A stretch of 64,000 nt of DNA from Streptomyces diastaticus subsp. diastaticus (lineage in GTDB: Bacteria > Actinomycetota > Actinomycetes > Streptomycetales > Streptomycetaceae): contig NZ_BLLN01000001.1 in assembly GCF_011170125.1 (NCBI RefSeq), positions 124,001 through 188,000 of the forward strand, read 5' to 3'. The notes below the pieces were generated by a model. That model was not told the DNA's origin, searched no databases, and was given only the letters and a program-made list of their open reading frames with translations. The number at the start of each line of letters is the position of its first letter. Position 1 is the stretch's first letter. The position numbers and the translations under genes were made by a program. Below are positions 9,232-18,361 of this stretch, in pieces.

Positions 9232-9786
9232 TCACTCGCCCGAGAGCAGCGCGACCGGGTCCAGGGTCTCGTCGCCCTTGCTCCAGTTGCACGGGCACAG
9301 CTCGTCCGTCTGGAGGGCGTCGAGGACCCGGAGGACCTCCTTCGGGTTACGGCCGACGGAGCCCGCGGTCACCATGGTGAACTGGATCTCGTTGTTCTGG
9401 TCGACGATGAAGACGGCGCGCTGGGCGAAGCCGTCCTCGCCCTCGATGCCCAGGTCGCGCATGAGCTCGTGCTTGGAGTCGGCGAGCATCGGGAAGGGCA
9501 GGTCGGTCAGGTCCGGGTGGTCCTTGCGCCAGGCGTGGTGCACGAACTCCGAGTCACCGGAGAAGCCGAGGATCTGGGCGTCACGGTCGGCGAACTCCTC
9601 GTTCAGCTTGCCGAACGCGGCGATCTCGGTCGGGCAGACGAAGGTGAAGTCCTTCGGCCACGCGAAGACGATCTTCCACTTGCCCTCGTAGGTCTTGTGG
9701 TTGATCTGCTCGAACTCCTTGCCCTTCTCCAGCGAGACGCAGGCCGTGAGATCGAACTCGGGGAACTTGTCACCGACAGTGAGCAC
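9232..9786 (-). CDS. ahpC: Alkyl hydroperoxide reductase AhpC (2-Cys peroxiredoxin)
   Basis: 184 aa. Peroxidatic Cys51 in DFTFVCPTE and C-terminal resolving cysteines in LCPCNW (Cys164/Cys166) match the actinobacterial AhpC type. It reduces H2O2 and organic or peroxynitrite-derived peroxides in the cytosol. It is transcribed divergently from oxyR, consistent with known OxyR control of ahpCD in Streptomyces. RBS GGAGG lies just upstream of the ATG. Confidence 0.97.
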   Translation of the reverse strand: MLTVGDKFPEFDLTACVSLEKGKEFEQINHKTYEGKWKIVFAWPKDFTFVCPTEIAAFGKLNEEFADRDAQILGFSGDSEFVHHAWRKDHPDLTDLPFPMLADSKHELMRDLGIEGEDGFAQRAVFIVDQNNEIQFTMVTAGSVGRNPKEVLRVLDALQTDELCPCNWSKGDETLDPVALLSGE

Positions 9787-10263
9787 TGTGGTCCTCCGGT
9801 AGTGCTGAGGGGTTGGACTGTGGCCCAGCGTGCCACACGGAGGATCATGCCGAGAAATCGATCAGTGACGTTCCACCGATAGGGCGAACGAATCAGTCAC
9901 TCGCGCGCGACCAGGCGTTTTCCCCGAAGACTCCGGACCGCCCGCGCCCGGCCGGAAGCGCGGCGCCGTCGGCCGCCGAAAGGCGGAACGCACCCCCGCA
10001 CGCGACCGGAGGGCATCATTCCATGCCCGGAGTGCCAGCCTGCACGGTCACCCTCCGCATCGAAGGAGGGCCCGACGGCCCTACCGCCCGCGTTCCGGCG
10101 GGCACCACCCTGCCGGCACCGGCGCGCGCGGCCGGCCGCCCCGGCGTGGCGGGCATCACCGGCCCGGGACCCCGCCCCGCCCGTAGGCTGGGGACGCGGC
10201 GGGCGGCACCGCCGACCGCCGACCCAGCAGCACCAGCAGCACCGGCCGGAGACCTTGAGCCCC
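9787..10263. promoter_or_regulatory. Divergent ahpC/oxyR regulatory region
   Basis: 477 bp spacer. Near ahpC (about 9862-9885) a less GC-rich block holds ATCGATCAGTGACG and CCGATAG, ATCG/CGAT-type half-sites that could be an OxyR site. Near oxyR, TAGGCT at 10184-10189 is a good Streptomyces -10, giving a leader of about 70 nt. The central part is GC-rich without recognisable signal. Confidence 0.45.
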
Positions 10264-11229
10264 ATGCATCACAGCCCCACCCCGGCCCGCCCCGGCCGCG
10301 CCGCCAAGGGCCCGACCCTCGCCCAGTTGCGCGCCTTCGCCGCCGTCGCCGAACACCTGCACTTCCGGGACGCCGCCGCCGCCATCGGGATGAGCCAGCC
10401 CGCCCTCTCCGGCGCCGTCTCCACCCTGGAGGAGATCCTCGGGGTCACCCTGCTGGAGCGCACCACCCGCCGGGTGCTCCTCTCCCCCGCCGGAGAGCGG
10501 CTCGCCCCCCGCGCCAAGGCCGTTCTCAACGAGGTCGGCAACCTGCTGGAGGAGGCCGAGGCGGTCCGCGCCCCCTTCACCGGCACCGTCCGGCTCGGCG
10601 TCATCCCGACCGTCGCCCCCTACCTGCTCCCCACCGTGCTGCGCCTGATCCGCTCCGCCTACCCCAGGCTGGAGCTCCAGGTCCACGAGGAGCAGACCTC
10701 CTCCCTGGTCGAGGGCCTGCTCGCCGGACGGCTGGACCTGCTGCTGCTCGCCACCCCGCTCGGCGTCCCGGGCCTGCACGAACTCCCCCTCTTCGACGAG
10801 GACTTCGTCCTGATCACCCCGCTGGACCATCCGCTCGGCGGTCGCGAGGGCGTCCCCCGCGAGGCGCTGCGCGACGTCGACCTGCTCCTCCTGGACGAGG
10901 GCCACTGCCTGCGCGACCAGGCGCTGGACGTGTGCCGCGAGGCCGGGCGCACCGACCGCCCGGTCACCACCGGCGCCGCCGGCCTCGCCACCCTGGTCCA
11001 GCTGGTCGCGGGCGGACTGGGTGTCACCCTGCTGCCGCGTACCGCCCTGAGGGTCGAGGCGGGCCGCAGCTCGCAGCTCCTCACCGGAACCTTCACCACC
11101 CCGGCGCCGAGCCGCCGGGTGGGCCTGGTCCTGCGGTCGGGCGCGGCCCGCGCCCATGAGTACGAGGAGCTGGCCGCCGCCTTGCGCGAGGCGCTGCGCC
11201 CGCTGCCGGTGCGCGTCCGGGAAGGCTGA
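10264..11229 (+). CDS. oxyR: LysR-type peroxide sensor OxyR
   Basis: 321 aa. N-terminal winged HTH (TLAQLRAFAAVAEHLHFRDAA to about residue 80), then a LysR substrate-like domain. The redox pair is conserved in GHCLRDQALDVC: Cys215 and Cys224, equivalent to Cys199/Cys208 of E. coli OxyR. Peroxide forms the disulfide and switches on ahpCD. The ATG at 10264 is preferred (GGAG 12 nt upstream); a TTG at 10255 in the same frame sits too close to that GGAG. Confidence 0.95.
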   Translation: MHHSPTPARPGRAAKGPTLAQLRAFAAVAEHLHFRDAAAAIGMSQPALSGAVSTLEEILGVTLLERTTRRVLLSPAGERLAPRAKAVLNEVGNLLEEAEAVRAPFTGTVRLGVIPTVAPYLLPTVLRLIRSAYPRLELQVHEEQTSSLVEGLLAGRLDLLLLATPLGVPGLHELPLFDEDFVLITPLDHPLGGREGVPREALRDVDLLLLDEGHCLRDQALDVCREAGRTDRPVTTGAAGLATLVQLVAGGLGVTLLPRTALRVEAGRSSQLLTGTFTTPAPSRRVGLVLRSGAARAHEYEELAAALREALRPLPVRVREG

Positions 11230-11230
11230 G

Positions 11231-11264
11231 GGCCCGGCTCCCGCGGCGGGCGGGGCCGGGCTCT
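11231..11264. terminator. Probable terminator between oxyR and AI-2E exporter gene
   Basis: An imperfect GC-rich hairpin (GCCCGGC at 11232-11238 with GCCGGGC at 11255-11261) fills the 55-bp gap between two convergent genes. Confidence 0.5.
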
Positions 11265-11284
11265 CGGCACGGCTGCGTACCGCC

Positions 11285-12835
11285 TCACTTCTCGTGCGGC
11301 GGCGGGCCCTGTCCGGCCTCGGCGTCCCGCTCCCCGGCCCCGGCCCCCCGGGACGGCGTGGTGCCACCGGTCTCGGGGTCCGGAGCGCCTTCCCGGCCGG
11401 CCCCGCCGGACCCCGGCACGGGGGCGTCCGCGCGGTCCGGGCCGTCGCCGCCGACCGGTGCGACGGGCAGCGCGGTGGCGCCGTGCGGGCCGGGCGCGGT
11501 CCGCAGGGCGGTCTCCCGGCTGTAGGCGCGCAGATAGCCGACGACCGTGTTGATGACGGCGACCAGCGGCACGGCGACGACGGCGCCGCCGATCCCGCCG
11601 ACCAGGCCGCCGGCGGCGACCGCCAGCACCACCGCGAGCGGGTGGACCCGGACCGCCCGGCCGAGGATGAACGGCTGGAGGATGTGGCCCTCGATCTGCT
11701 GCACGGCGAGCACCACCACGAGGACCAGCAGCGCGGTCCCCACGCCCTGGGTCACCAGCGCCACCACCACGGCGAGCGCACCGGAGACCACGGCGCCGAC
11801 CAGCGGGATGAAGGCGAAGAGGAAGATGAAGACGGCGAGCGGCACGGCCATCGGCACGTTGAGGAACCACAGGCCGAGGCCGATGAAGATCGCGTCGATG
11901 AGCGCCACCATCACCGTGCCGCGCACGTACGCGGTGAGGGTCCGCCAGGCGCGCGGCCCCGCTCCGGCGATGCCCGGCCGCGCCTGCGCGGGGACCAGGT
12001 TGAGGGACCAGCGCCAGATGCGCTTGCCGTCGTAGAGGAGGAAGAGGGTGGAGAACATCGCCAGCACCATGCCGGTGAGGACCTCCAGCAGCACGGTGAC
12101 GCCCTCGAGCCCGGCCGAGGTGAGTTCCTCGGTGTTGGTGCCGACGGCGTCGCGCAGGGTCTTGGCGATGTCGTTGATCTGGTCCTCGGTCACGTGGAAC
12201 GGGCTGTTCAGCAGCCAGCCGCGCAACTCGTCGATGCCGTCCTGGACCTGACTGGAGAGCGTGTCGATGTTCTCCATGACCTGCCAGACCACGAACCAGC
12301 CGACCAGGCCCATGATGACGAAGCCGAGGACGGCGGTGACGGCGGTCGCCACCCCTCTGGGCATCCCCATCCGGCGGAGCGCGGTGACGGTGGGCTGGAG
12401 CAGCGCGGTCACCAGCAGCGCGGCGACGAAGGCGAAGACGACCAGCTGGACCGAGGTGATGATCTTCATCAGGACCCAGAGGGTCCCGGCGAGCACCAGC
12501 AGCCGCCACCCCGCCTCGGCGGCCACCCGCATCCCCCACGGCACGGCGTCGACCGGGTCGGGCCGCGCGGAGACGGCCGGCGCGTAGGCCGGCGGGGCCG
12601 GTACGTGGGCGGCCTCCGCCTCGGCCTCCGCCCCGGCCTTGACGAGGGGGACGGCGCCGACCACCGGGGGCGCGGCGGGCTTGGGCGGCGCGGAGGGACG
12701 TTCCGGCACCGGGGGGACACCGTGGGCGGCGGCCTCCTCGGCCGCCTCCGCCCGGGCCCGGCGTTCGTCGAGCGCCTCACCGATCCGTGTCAGCTCGGCG
12801 CCCGCGCGCTCCAGCCACCCTGGCAGTCGTGACAT
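11285..12835 (-). CDS. AI-2E family transporter (PerM/TqsA-like)
   Basis: 516 aa. An acidic/Ala-Pro-rich cytoplasmic N-terminus (about 1-120) and a Gly/Pro-rich C-terminal tail flank about eight TM helices arranged as in the AI-2E exporter family, including the family-typical QQIEGHILQPFILGR segment and the Gly/Val-rich final membrane block (GGLVGGIGGAVVAVPLVAV). Members export small molecules or Na+ in exchange for H+; the substrate here is not known. The start was set at the ATG giving MSRLPGWLER, with GGAAGAAG directly upstream. Confidence 0.88.
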   Translation of the reverse strand: MSRLPGWLERAGAELTRIGEALDERRARAEAAEEAAAHGVPPVPERPSAPPKPAAPPVVGAVPLVKAGAEAEAEAAHVPAPPAYAPAVSARPDPVDAVPWGMRVAAEAGWRLLVLAGTLWVLMKIITSVQLVVFAFVAALLVTALLQPTVTALRRMGMPRGVATAVTAVLGFVIMGLVGWFVVWQVMENIDTLSSQVQDGIDELRGWLLNSPFHVTEDQINDIAKTLRDAVGTNTEELTSAGLEGVTVLLEVLTGMVLAMFSTLFLLYDGKRIWRWSLNLVPAQARPGIAGAGPRAWRTLTAYVRGTVMVALIDAIFIGLGLWFLNVPMAVPLAVFIFLFAFIPLVGAVVSGALAVVVALVTQGVGTALLVLVVVLAVQQIEGHILQPFILGRAVRVHPLAVVLAVAAGGLVGGIGGAVVAVPLVAVINTVVGYLRAYSRETALRTAPGPHGATALPVAPVGGDGPDRADAPVPGSGGAGREGAPDPETGGTTPSRGAGAGERDAEAGQGPPPHEK

Positions 12836-12915
12836 CTTCTTCCGTCCCGTCCCTCGTCCCCGTGCCGCGTTCGGTGCTGTTACCCCGAGAACGCGGAGTC
12901 GACCGTACATGGCAG

Positions 12916-12947
12916 CGGCCCCTCACCGTAGGGACGGTGAGGGGCCG
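12916..12947 (-). terminator. Terminator of the SLT-domain gene
   Basis: A perfect 14-bp stem (CGGCCCCTCACCGT and its complement) with a 4-nt loop, 68 bp downstream of the SLT gene stop. Confidence 0.85.
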
Positions 12948-13014
12948 GGGAAGGTTGACGGTGCGGAGCCGTCGTGAGGCGTCCGGCAGCCGGGCCTTCA
13001 GGGCCTGCGCGGGC

Positions 13015-13725
13015 CTAGTACCAGTTGTTGGCCTGCCAGAAGCTCCAGGCGCCGCACGGCGAACCGTAGCGCTGGTCCATGTAGTTGAGGCCCCACTTGA
13101 TCTGGGTGGCCGGGTTGGTCTGCCAGTCGGCTCCGGCCGAGGCCATCTTGGAGCCGGGCAGTGCCTGGACGAGGCCGTAGGCGCCGGAGGACGGGTTGCT
13201 GGCCCGGTAGTTCCACGTGGACTCGTGGTTCACGATGTTGCTGAAGCACTGGAACTGGTCCGCCGGGACCATCTGCCGCGCCATGGCCTGCACCTGGGCG
13301 ACCGTGTACGAGGACTGGGTGGCGAAGCTGGTGGCGTCGCGGGTCTCGGAGCGGCTGGCCTTCTCCTCGGCCTCCTTGCGCTCCTTGGCCTCACGCTCGG
13401 CCTGCTCCGCGGCCTTCTCGGCGGCGGCCTTCTTCTCCGTCGCCGCCTCGGCGGCGGCCTTGCGGGCCGCTTCCTCCACGGCCTTCTTGGTCACGGCATC
13501 CGCGGCGATCGACTGCGCGTCGGCCTGCTGGGCCAGCGACGCGGTCTGCACCTGGGCCTGCTGGCCCGCCGGGATGTCCGCGAGGAGAGTCGCCTCGCCT
13601 GCGGCTGCCTCGAAGTCGTTCGCGGGCTGCTGGGCACCGCCGGAGGCAACGCCCACGACAGCACCGACAGTGGTGACCGCCGTGGCCGATGCCACAGCGA
13701 ATCCCCGGACCGAGATCCGGCTCAC
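13015..13725 (-). CDS. Secreted transglycosylase-SLT domain protein with coiled-coil stalk
   Basis: 236 aa. A signal peptide (SRISVRGFAVASATAV.. to about residue 35) is followed by a long Ala/Lys/Glu-rich heptad region (about 75-130) and a compact SLT lysozyme-like domain with catalytic Glu in NHESTWNYRA, the SGAYGLVQALPGSKM loop and the C-terminal WSFWQANNWY. It would cleave peptidoglycan glycan strands during growth or germination. The GTG start is preferred because GGAAGGAAACC lies just upstream; an ATG at 13752 (GAGG RBS) would add 9 residues and is also possible. Confidence 0.87.
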   Translation of the reverse strand: MSRISVRGFAVASATAVTTVGAVVGVASGGAQQPANDFEAAAGEATLLADIPAGQQAQVQTASLAQQADAQSIAADAVTKKAVEEAARKAAAEAATEKKAAAEKAAEQAEREAKERKEAEEKASRSETRDATSFATQSSYTVAQVQAMARQMVPADQFQCFSNIVNHESTWNYRASNPSSGAYGLVQALPGSKMASAGADWQTNPATQIKWGLNYMDQRYGSPCGAWSFWQANNWY

Positions 13726-13911
13726 ACGGTTTCCTTCCAGCGTCGTCCGCATGGGTGACCTCGCGGACGCAATCGTGCCCTTGTCGCTGGCTTCCTCTCG
13801 AACGTGGTCACGGGAAGCACGGACCCGACAGGGCTCCCCCGCACACGTGCGAGGAGCACCCCGTTCAACTCGGGTGGCATACGGCGTCTCTATGGAGTTC
13901 TCGACCTACTT

Positions 13912-13929
13912 GGTACTGCTAGGGGTACC
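13912..13929. promoter_or_regulatory. Palindrome GGTAC-N8-GTACC upstream of the SLT gene
   Basis: An exact 5-bp inverted repeat about 190 bp before the SLT start, in an AT-richer patch of the 490-bp upstream region. Candidate operator; the regulator is unknown. Confidence 0.3.
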
Positions 13930-14001
13930 GCGTGCCGTATGCGGGGCCTGACAGGAGCAAGACTCTGCCGGACGCCCCCGCCGCAAGGCAATTCTCTCCC
14001 G

Positions 14002-14019
14002 CGTGTTTAACCTCACACG
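14002..14019. promoter_or_regulatory. Palindrome CGTGT-N8-ACACG, Crp-like
   Basis: An exact inverted repeat reading GTGTTTAACCTCAC internally, one base from the GTG-N6-GNCAC pattern described for Streptomyces Crp. It lies about 280 bp upstream of the SLT gene, whose products are involved in germination in related species. The rest of 13726-14215 shows no gene. Confidence 0.35.
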
Positions 14020-14215
14020 TTGTTTGCCCCATGGGGTTGCTGGAAACGTGCGCGCAGCAAAGCGCCGCCGGGCTAGGCTGCTTGGCCTTCCGCGACGGCA
14101 CTTTGTACCACCGGTCATACTTTTCGGACCTACCGATCAAATGGCCCAGGGCACCGCCACCCGAGTGCCCAACTCGCCCCGGTTCAGGCGGCTTCGGGTC
14201 ACCCGGTCGGCCCCG

Positions 14216-15538
14216 TCACAACTGGCCGTCCTCCAGCATCTCGGTGACCAGGGCGGCGATCCGGGAGCGCTCGGAGCGGGTGAGCGTCACATGGGCGAAG
14301 AGGGGGTGCCCCTTCAGCTTCTCCACCACGGCCACCACACCGTCGTACCGGCCCACCCGGAGGTTGTCCCGCTGGGCCACGTCGTGGGTGAGGACGACCC
14401 GGGAGTCGGCGCCGATCCGGGACAGCACGGTCAGCAGGACGTTGCGCTCCAGGGACTGGGCCTCGTCGACGATGACGAAGGCGTCGTGCAGGGAGCGGCC
14501 CCGGATGTGGGTGAGCGGCAGGACCTCCAGCATGCCGCGGGCCACGACCTCCTCGATGACCTCGCGGCTGGTGACGGCCGAGAGGGTGTCGAAGACCGCC
14601 TGCGCCCAGGGGCCCATCTTCTCGGCCTCGGTGCCCGGCAGGAAGCCGAGTTCCTGCCCGCCGACGGCGTACAAGGGCCGGAAGACCATCACCTTCTTGT
14701 GCTGGCCGCGCTCCAGCACCGCCTCCAGGCCGGCGCAGAGCGCCAGGGCCGACTTGCCCGTACCGGCCCGGCCGCCCATCGAGACGATGCCGATCTCCGG
14801 GTCGAGGAGCAAATCCAGCGCGATCCGCTGCTCGGCGCTGCGGCCGTGGATGCCGAACGCCTCCCGGTCGCCCCGGACGAGGCGTACCTCGCCGCTCTCG
14901 GTGACCCGCCCGAGCGCCTTGCCGCGTTCGGACTGGATGGTCAGCCCGGTGTGCACCGGCAGTTCGGCGGCCTCGGGCACGAGCAGGGCGTCCTGCTCGA
15001 AGAGCAGGTCGACCTGCTCCCCGGAGAGGGACAGCTCGGCCATCCCGGTCCAGCCGGAGTCGGTGACGGCCAGCTCCGCCCGGTACTCCTCGGCGAGCAG
15101 GCCGACCGACGACGCCTTGATGCGCAGCGGCAGGTCCTTGGAGACGACGGTGACGTCGAACCCCTCGGCCTGGAGGTTCCGGGCGACGGCGAGGATGCGT
15201 GAGTCGTTGTCCCCCAGGCGGTATCCGGCGGGCAGCACGCCCGGGTCGGAGTGGTTCAGCTCGACACGGAGACTGCCGCCCAGGTCCCCCAGGGGGATGG
15301 GGGCGTCGAGCCGGCCGTACCGGACGCGGAAGTCGTCCAGCAGGCGCAGCGCCTGGCGGGCGAAGTAGCCGAGTTCCGGGTGGTGCCGCTTGGCCTCGAG
15401 TTCCGTGACCACGACGATCGGGAGCACCACTTCGTGCTCGTCGAAACGGATCATGGCGTTCGGGTCGGCCAGCAGCACGCTGGTGTCGAGTACGTAGGTG
15501 CGCCTGTCGGACATGCGGCGCTTTGAGCTGGTCACCAC
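14216..15538 (-). CDS. PhoH family protein with N-terminal PIN domain
   Basis: 440 aa. The N-terminal PIN-like nuclease domain ([36 protein letters not shown], about 10-150) is joined to a PhoH P-loop ATPase with Walker [10 protein letters not shown] and Walker B-like [12 protein letters not shown]. This PhoH2 architecture couples RNA unwinding and cleavage in other actinobacteria. The start is uncertain: GTG at 15538 (MVTSSKRR..., after GAGGGGG), GTG at 15535, or ATG at 15514 (MSDRRTYV, no visible RBS). Confidence 0.9.
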   Translation of the reverse strand: MVTSSKRRMSDRRTYVLDTSVLLADPNAMIRFDEHEVVLPIVVVTELEAKRHHPELGYFARQALRLLDDFRVRYGRLDAPIPLGDLGGSLRVELNHSDPGVLPAGYRLGDNDSRILAVARNLQAEGFDVTVVSKDLPLRIKASSVGLLAEEYRAELAVTDSGWTGMAELSLSGEQVDLLFEQDALLVPEAAELPVHTGLTIQSERGKALGRVTESGEVRLVRGDREAFGIHGRSAEQRIALDLLLDPEIGIVSMGGRAGTGKSALALCAGLEAVLERGQHKKVMVFRPLYAVGGQELGFLPGTEAEKMGPWAQAVFDTLSAVTSREVIEEVVARGMLEVLPLTHIRGRSLHDAFVIVDEAQSLERNVLLTVLSRIGADSRVVLTHDVAQRDNLRVGRYDGVVAVVEKLKGHPLFAHVTLTRSERSRIAALVTEMLEDGQL

Positions 15539-15637
15539 GGAAGGACGTACCCCCTCGGATGAGGTCGGGGTGCGACGGGGTCGCGGGGGCCTCCCCGGGG
15601 ACGGAGGTGTCCCGAGGAGGAGGACGGGCCGGGCGCG

Positions 15638-15779
15638 GCCCCTGCACGGGCCGGGCGCCGGCCCTCCGCTCCGTCCGTGCCGAGGGCTCGGTCGAGGTGG
15701 TGCAAAGGGCCTCCCGGGCGGACGGCCGGGCCGCCCGCTGAGCTCCGGCGCCCGCCCCTGCACTGCCCGGGCGCCGGCC
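15638..15779. repeat. Two direct GC-rich repeats in the phoH upstream region
   Basis: The 26-bp copies at 15638-15663 and 15754-15779 share 23 of 26 positions (both start GCCCCTGCAC and end CCGGGCGCCGGCC), 116 bp apart. Each can fold into a GCCGG/CCGGC hairpin. No gene is recognised in 15539-15840; this may be part of the phoH leader. Confidence 0.6.
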
Positions 15780-15840
15780 TGGCAGTGATATTCCCTCCTT
15801 GTCGCCGCGCCATGCGTGGCGGTGTCACGCACACGGATGA

Positions 15841-15876
15841 ACTCCCGGCACCGAACGGGGGTCCGGTACCGGGAGT
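15841..15876 (-). terminator. Terminator of the Z-prenyl synthase gene
   Basis: Inverted repeat ACTCCCGGCACCG.. / ..CGGTACCGGGAGT with a small loop (one mismatch), 35 bp downstream of the stop. Confidence 0.75.
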
Positions 15877-15910
15877 CCAGGTGGCGCGCAGCGGGTGGGG
15901 AGCGGGCCCG

Positions 15911-16672
<762 letters not shown>

Positions 16673-16716
16673 GTCTGTTCAGCCCCTCCTGGGATCGACC
16701 GGTCACCGAGGCCGCC

Positions 16717-16722
16717 ACACTA
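16717..16722 (-). promoter_or_regulatory. Candidate -10 box for the Z-prenyl synthase gene
   Basis: TAGTGT on the minus strand, giving a leader of about 38 nt. The -35 region is weak. Confidence 0.4.
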
Positions 16723-17186
16723 TCGCTGTGCCGGTCGGGGCCGTCGTCGGGTTTGTCGCCGCTCCTGTGCGCGGGAACGGACTCCTGGCTCGCCTGACCT
16801 GGCGGACGTGTGGACCGCCGGGTGCCGCCGCCGGCCCGGCCGGCCGGCAACCGGCCGTTCGTGTGCGGCGTGCTCGTCCCGGGCGGAGACGGCTCCGCAC
16901 CCGGGGAGCGGGGGGACGTTCCGGAGAGGTGGCGCCTGCCTGCTTCTCGCTCCGCGCGGTGCGTGGCCGCGTCGGGATGCGCCGGGTTCGCCGTGGAGAC
17001 GATAGCACCGCGCCCCCGGTGGACGTGGGGGGCGGCGGCCCCTCCTCCTGCTCCGGGCCCTCCCTCAACTCCTCGGCCCGGCAAGGGGCCGGGCGCCGCG
17101 GGCCGCCGCCCGCCGGACCCTTGCGGCGCGGCCCCCGTACCGGGAGAGCGGAGGGAACTCCTTCGGAACAACCGGCCGCCCTGCCG
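16723..17186. other. Intergenic, no gene recognised
   Basis: GC-rich divergent spacer between the prenyl synthase and aldo/keto reductase genes. Open frames lack motifs and start signals; only the flanking promoter elements are supported. Confidence 0.5.
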
Positions 17187-17192
17187 TAGTTT
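17187..17192 (+). promoter_or_regulatory. Candidate -10 (TAGTTT) of a leaderless promoter
   Basis: TAGTTT ends 7 nt before the ATG of the aldo/keto reductase gene and no Shine-Dalgarno is visible, so transcription likely starts at or next to the start codon. TTCGGA about 18 bp upstream is a weak -35. Confidence 0.5.
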
Positions 17193-17199
17193 CGTGACC

Positions 17200-18237
17200 A
17201 TGACCGACACGTCTCCTTACACGGCCGCGGCCGACCGCTACGACTCCATGGAGTACCGGCGCACCGGGCACAGCGGCCTCAAGCTCCCCGCCATCTCGCT
17301 GGGCCTGTGGCACAACTTCGGTGACGACCGCTCCCTCGACTCGCAGCGCGCGATCCTGCGCCGCGCCTTCGACCTCGGCATCACCCACTTCGACCTGGCC
17401 AACAACTACGGACCGCCGCCCGGCTCGGCGGAGCTGAACTTCGGCAAGCTGCTGAAGCAGGACTTCGCCCCGTACCGCGACGAACTGGTCCTCTCCACCA
17501 AGGCCGGCTACCTCATGCACCCCGGCCCGTACGGCGAGTGGGGCTCGCGCAAGTACCTGCTCTCCTCGCTGGACGCCTCGCTGAAGCGGATGGGCACCGA
17601 CTACGTCGACATCTTCTACTCGCACCGCTTCGACCCGCAGACTCCGCTGGAGGAGACGATGGGCGCGCTGGCCACCGCGGTGCAGCAGGGCAAGGCGCTC
17701 TACGTCGGCGTCTCCTCCTACAACAGCGAGCAGACCGCCGAGGCCGCCCGCATCCTGCGCGAGATGGGAGTGCGCCCGCTGATCCACCAGCCCTCGTACT
17801 CCATGATCAACCGCTGGACCGAGGACGACGGCCTGCTCGACACGCTGGAGGCGGCCGGCATGGGCTGCATCTCCTTCGTGCCGCTGGCGCAGGGGCTGCT
17901 GACGGACAAGTACCTGAAGGGGATCCCGGAGGGCTCGCGCGCCACCCAGGGCAAGTCGCTCGACCCGGGCCTCCTCTCGGAGGAGGTCACCCGCCGCCTC
18001 AACGGGCTCAACGACATCGCCGCCCGCCGCGGCCAGTCGCTGGCACAGCTCGCGCTGAGCTGGGTGCTGCGGGACCCGCGGATGACCTCGGCGCTGATCG
18101 GCGCCTCCAGTCCGCACCAGGTGGAGCAGAACGTGGCGGCGCTCTCGGGCCCGCCCCTCACCGGCGAGGAGCTGCGGGAGATCGACTCCTTCGCCGTCTC
18201 GACGCCGGGCACCAACATCTGGGCCGACCGGAGCTGA
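17200..18237 (+). CDS. Aldo/keto reductase, YghZ-like (L-glyceraldehyde 3-phosphate reductase type)
   Basis: 345 aa, matching the YghZ/GPR group in length and motifs: THFDLANNYGPPPGSAE with catalytic Asp/Tyr, LSTKAGY with catalytic Lys, DIFYSHRFD with His, a KALYVGVSSYNSEQ loop and an NADP-binding LIGASSPHQVEQN near the C-terminus. It probably reduces small aldehydes such as methylglyoxal or L-glyceraldehyde 3-phosphate with NADPH. It is monocistronic, with a strong terminator directly downstream. Confidence 0.92.
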   Translation: MTDTSPYTAAADRYDSMEYRRTGHSGLKLPAISLGLWHNFGDDRSLDSQRAILRRAFDLGITHFDLANNYGPPPGSAELNFGKLLKQDFAPYRDELVLSTKAGYLMHPGPYGEWGSRKYLLSSLDASLKRMGTDYVDIFYSHRFDPQTPLEETMGALATAVQQGKALYVGVSSYNSEQTAEAARILREMGVRPLIHQPSYSMINRWTEDDGLLDTLEAAGMGCISFVPLAQGLLTDKYLKGIPEGSRATQGKSLDPGLLSEEVTRRLNGLNDIAARRGQSLAQLALSWVLRDPRMTSALIGASSPHQVEQNVAALSGPPLTGEELREIDSFAVSTPGTNIWADRS

Positions 18238-18248
18238 CCGGCAGCGGA

Positions 18249-18290
18249 AAGGGCGCCCCTCCACCGACTCGTCGGTGGAGGGGCGCCCTT
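18249..18290. terminator. Strong terminator after the aldo/keto reductase gene
   Basis: A perfect 19-bp stem (AAGGGCGCCCCTCCACCGA and complement) with a 4-nt loop, 11 bp past the stop. A/T tails at the two ends could let it act in both directions. Confidence 0.92.
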
Positions 18291-18325
18291 CGCGGTACGG
18301 GCGGTGCGCGCCGTACCCAAGAAAG

Positions 18326-18361
18326 CGGGCCGGTCCGTGGGGGGGGTTACGGACCGGCCCG
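18326..18361 (-). ncRNA. Hairpin with two 8-nt G/C homopolymers; possible end of a short minus-strand transcript
   Basis: Perfect 13-bp inverted repeat CGGGCCGGTCCGT / ACGGACCGGCCCG with a G8 run in the loop and a second G8 run just outside. On the minus strand it is followed by GCTTTCTT, and upstream lies GAAGGG then ATGGTG (about 18390-18380), reading Thr-Pro-Pro twice through the C8 runs. It could be a terminator of a small RNA or mini-ORF transcript. No known RNA family was recognised. Confidence 0.3.

Noticed and set aside
13741..13990. c-di-AMP (ydaO) riboswitch before the secreted SLT gene
   Set aside because: Such riboswitches precede some Streptomyces wall hydrolase genes and a GACCCGACAG fragment is present, but on the wrong strand and without the other conserved blocks.
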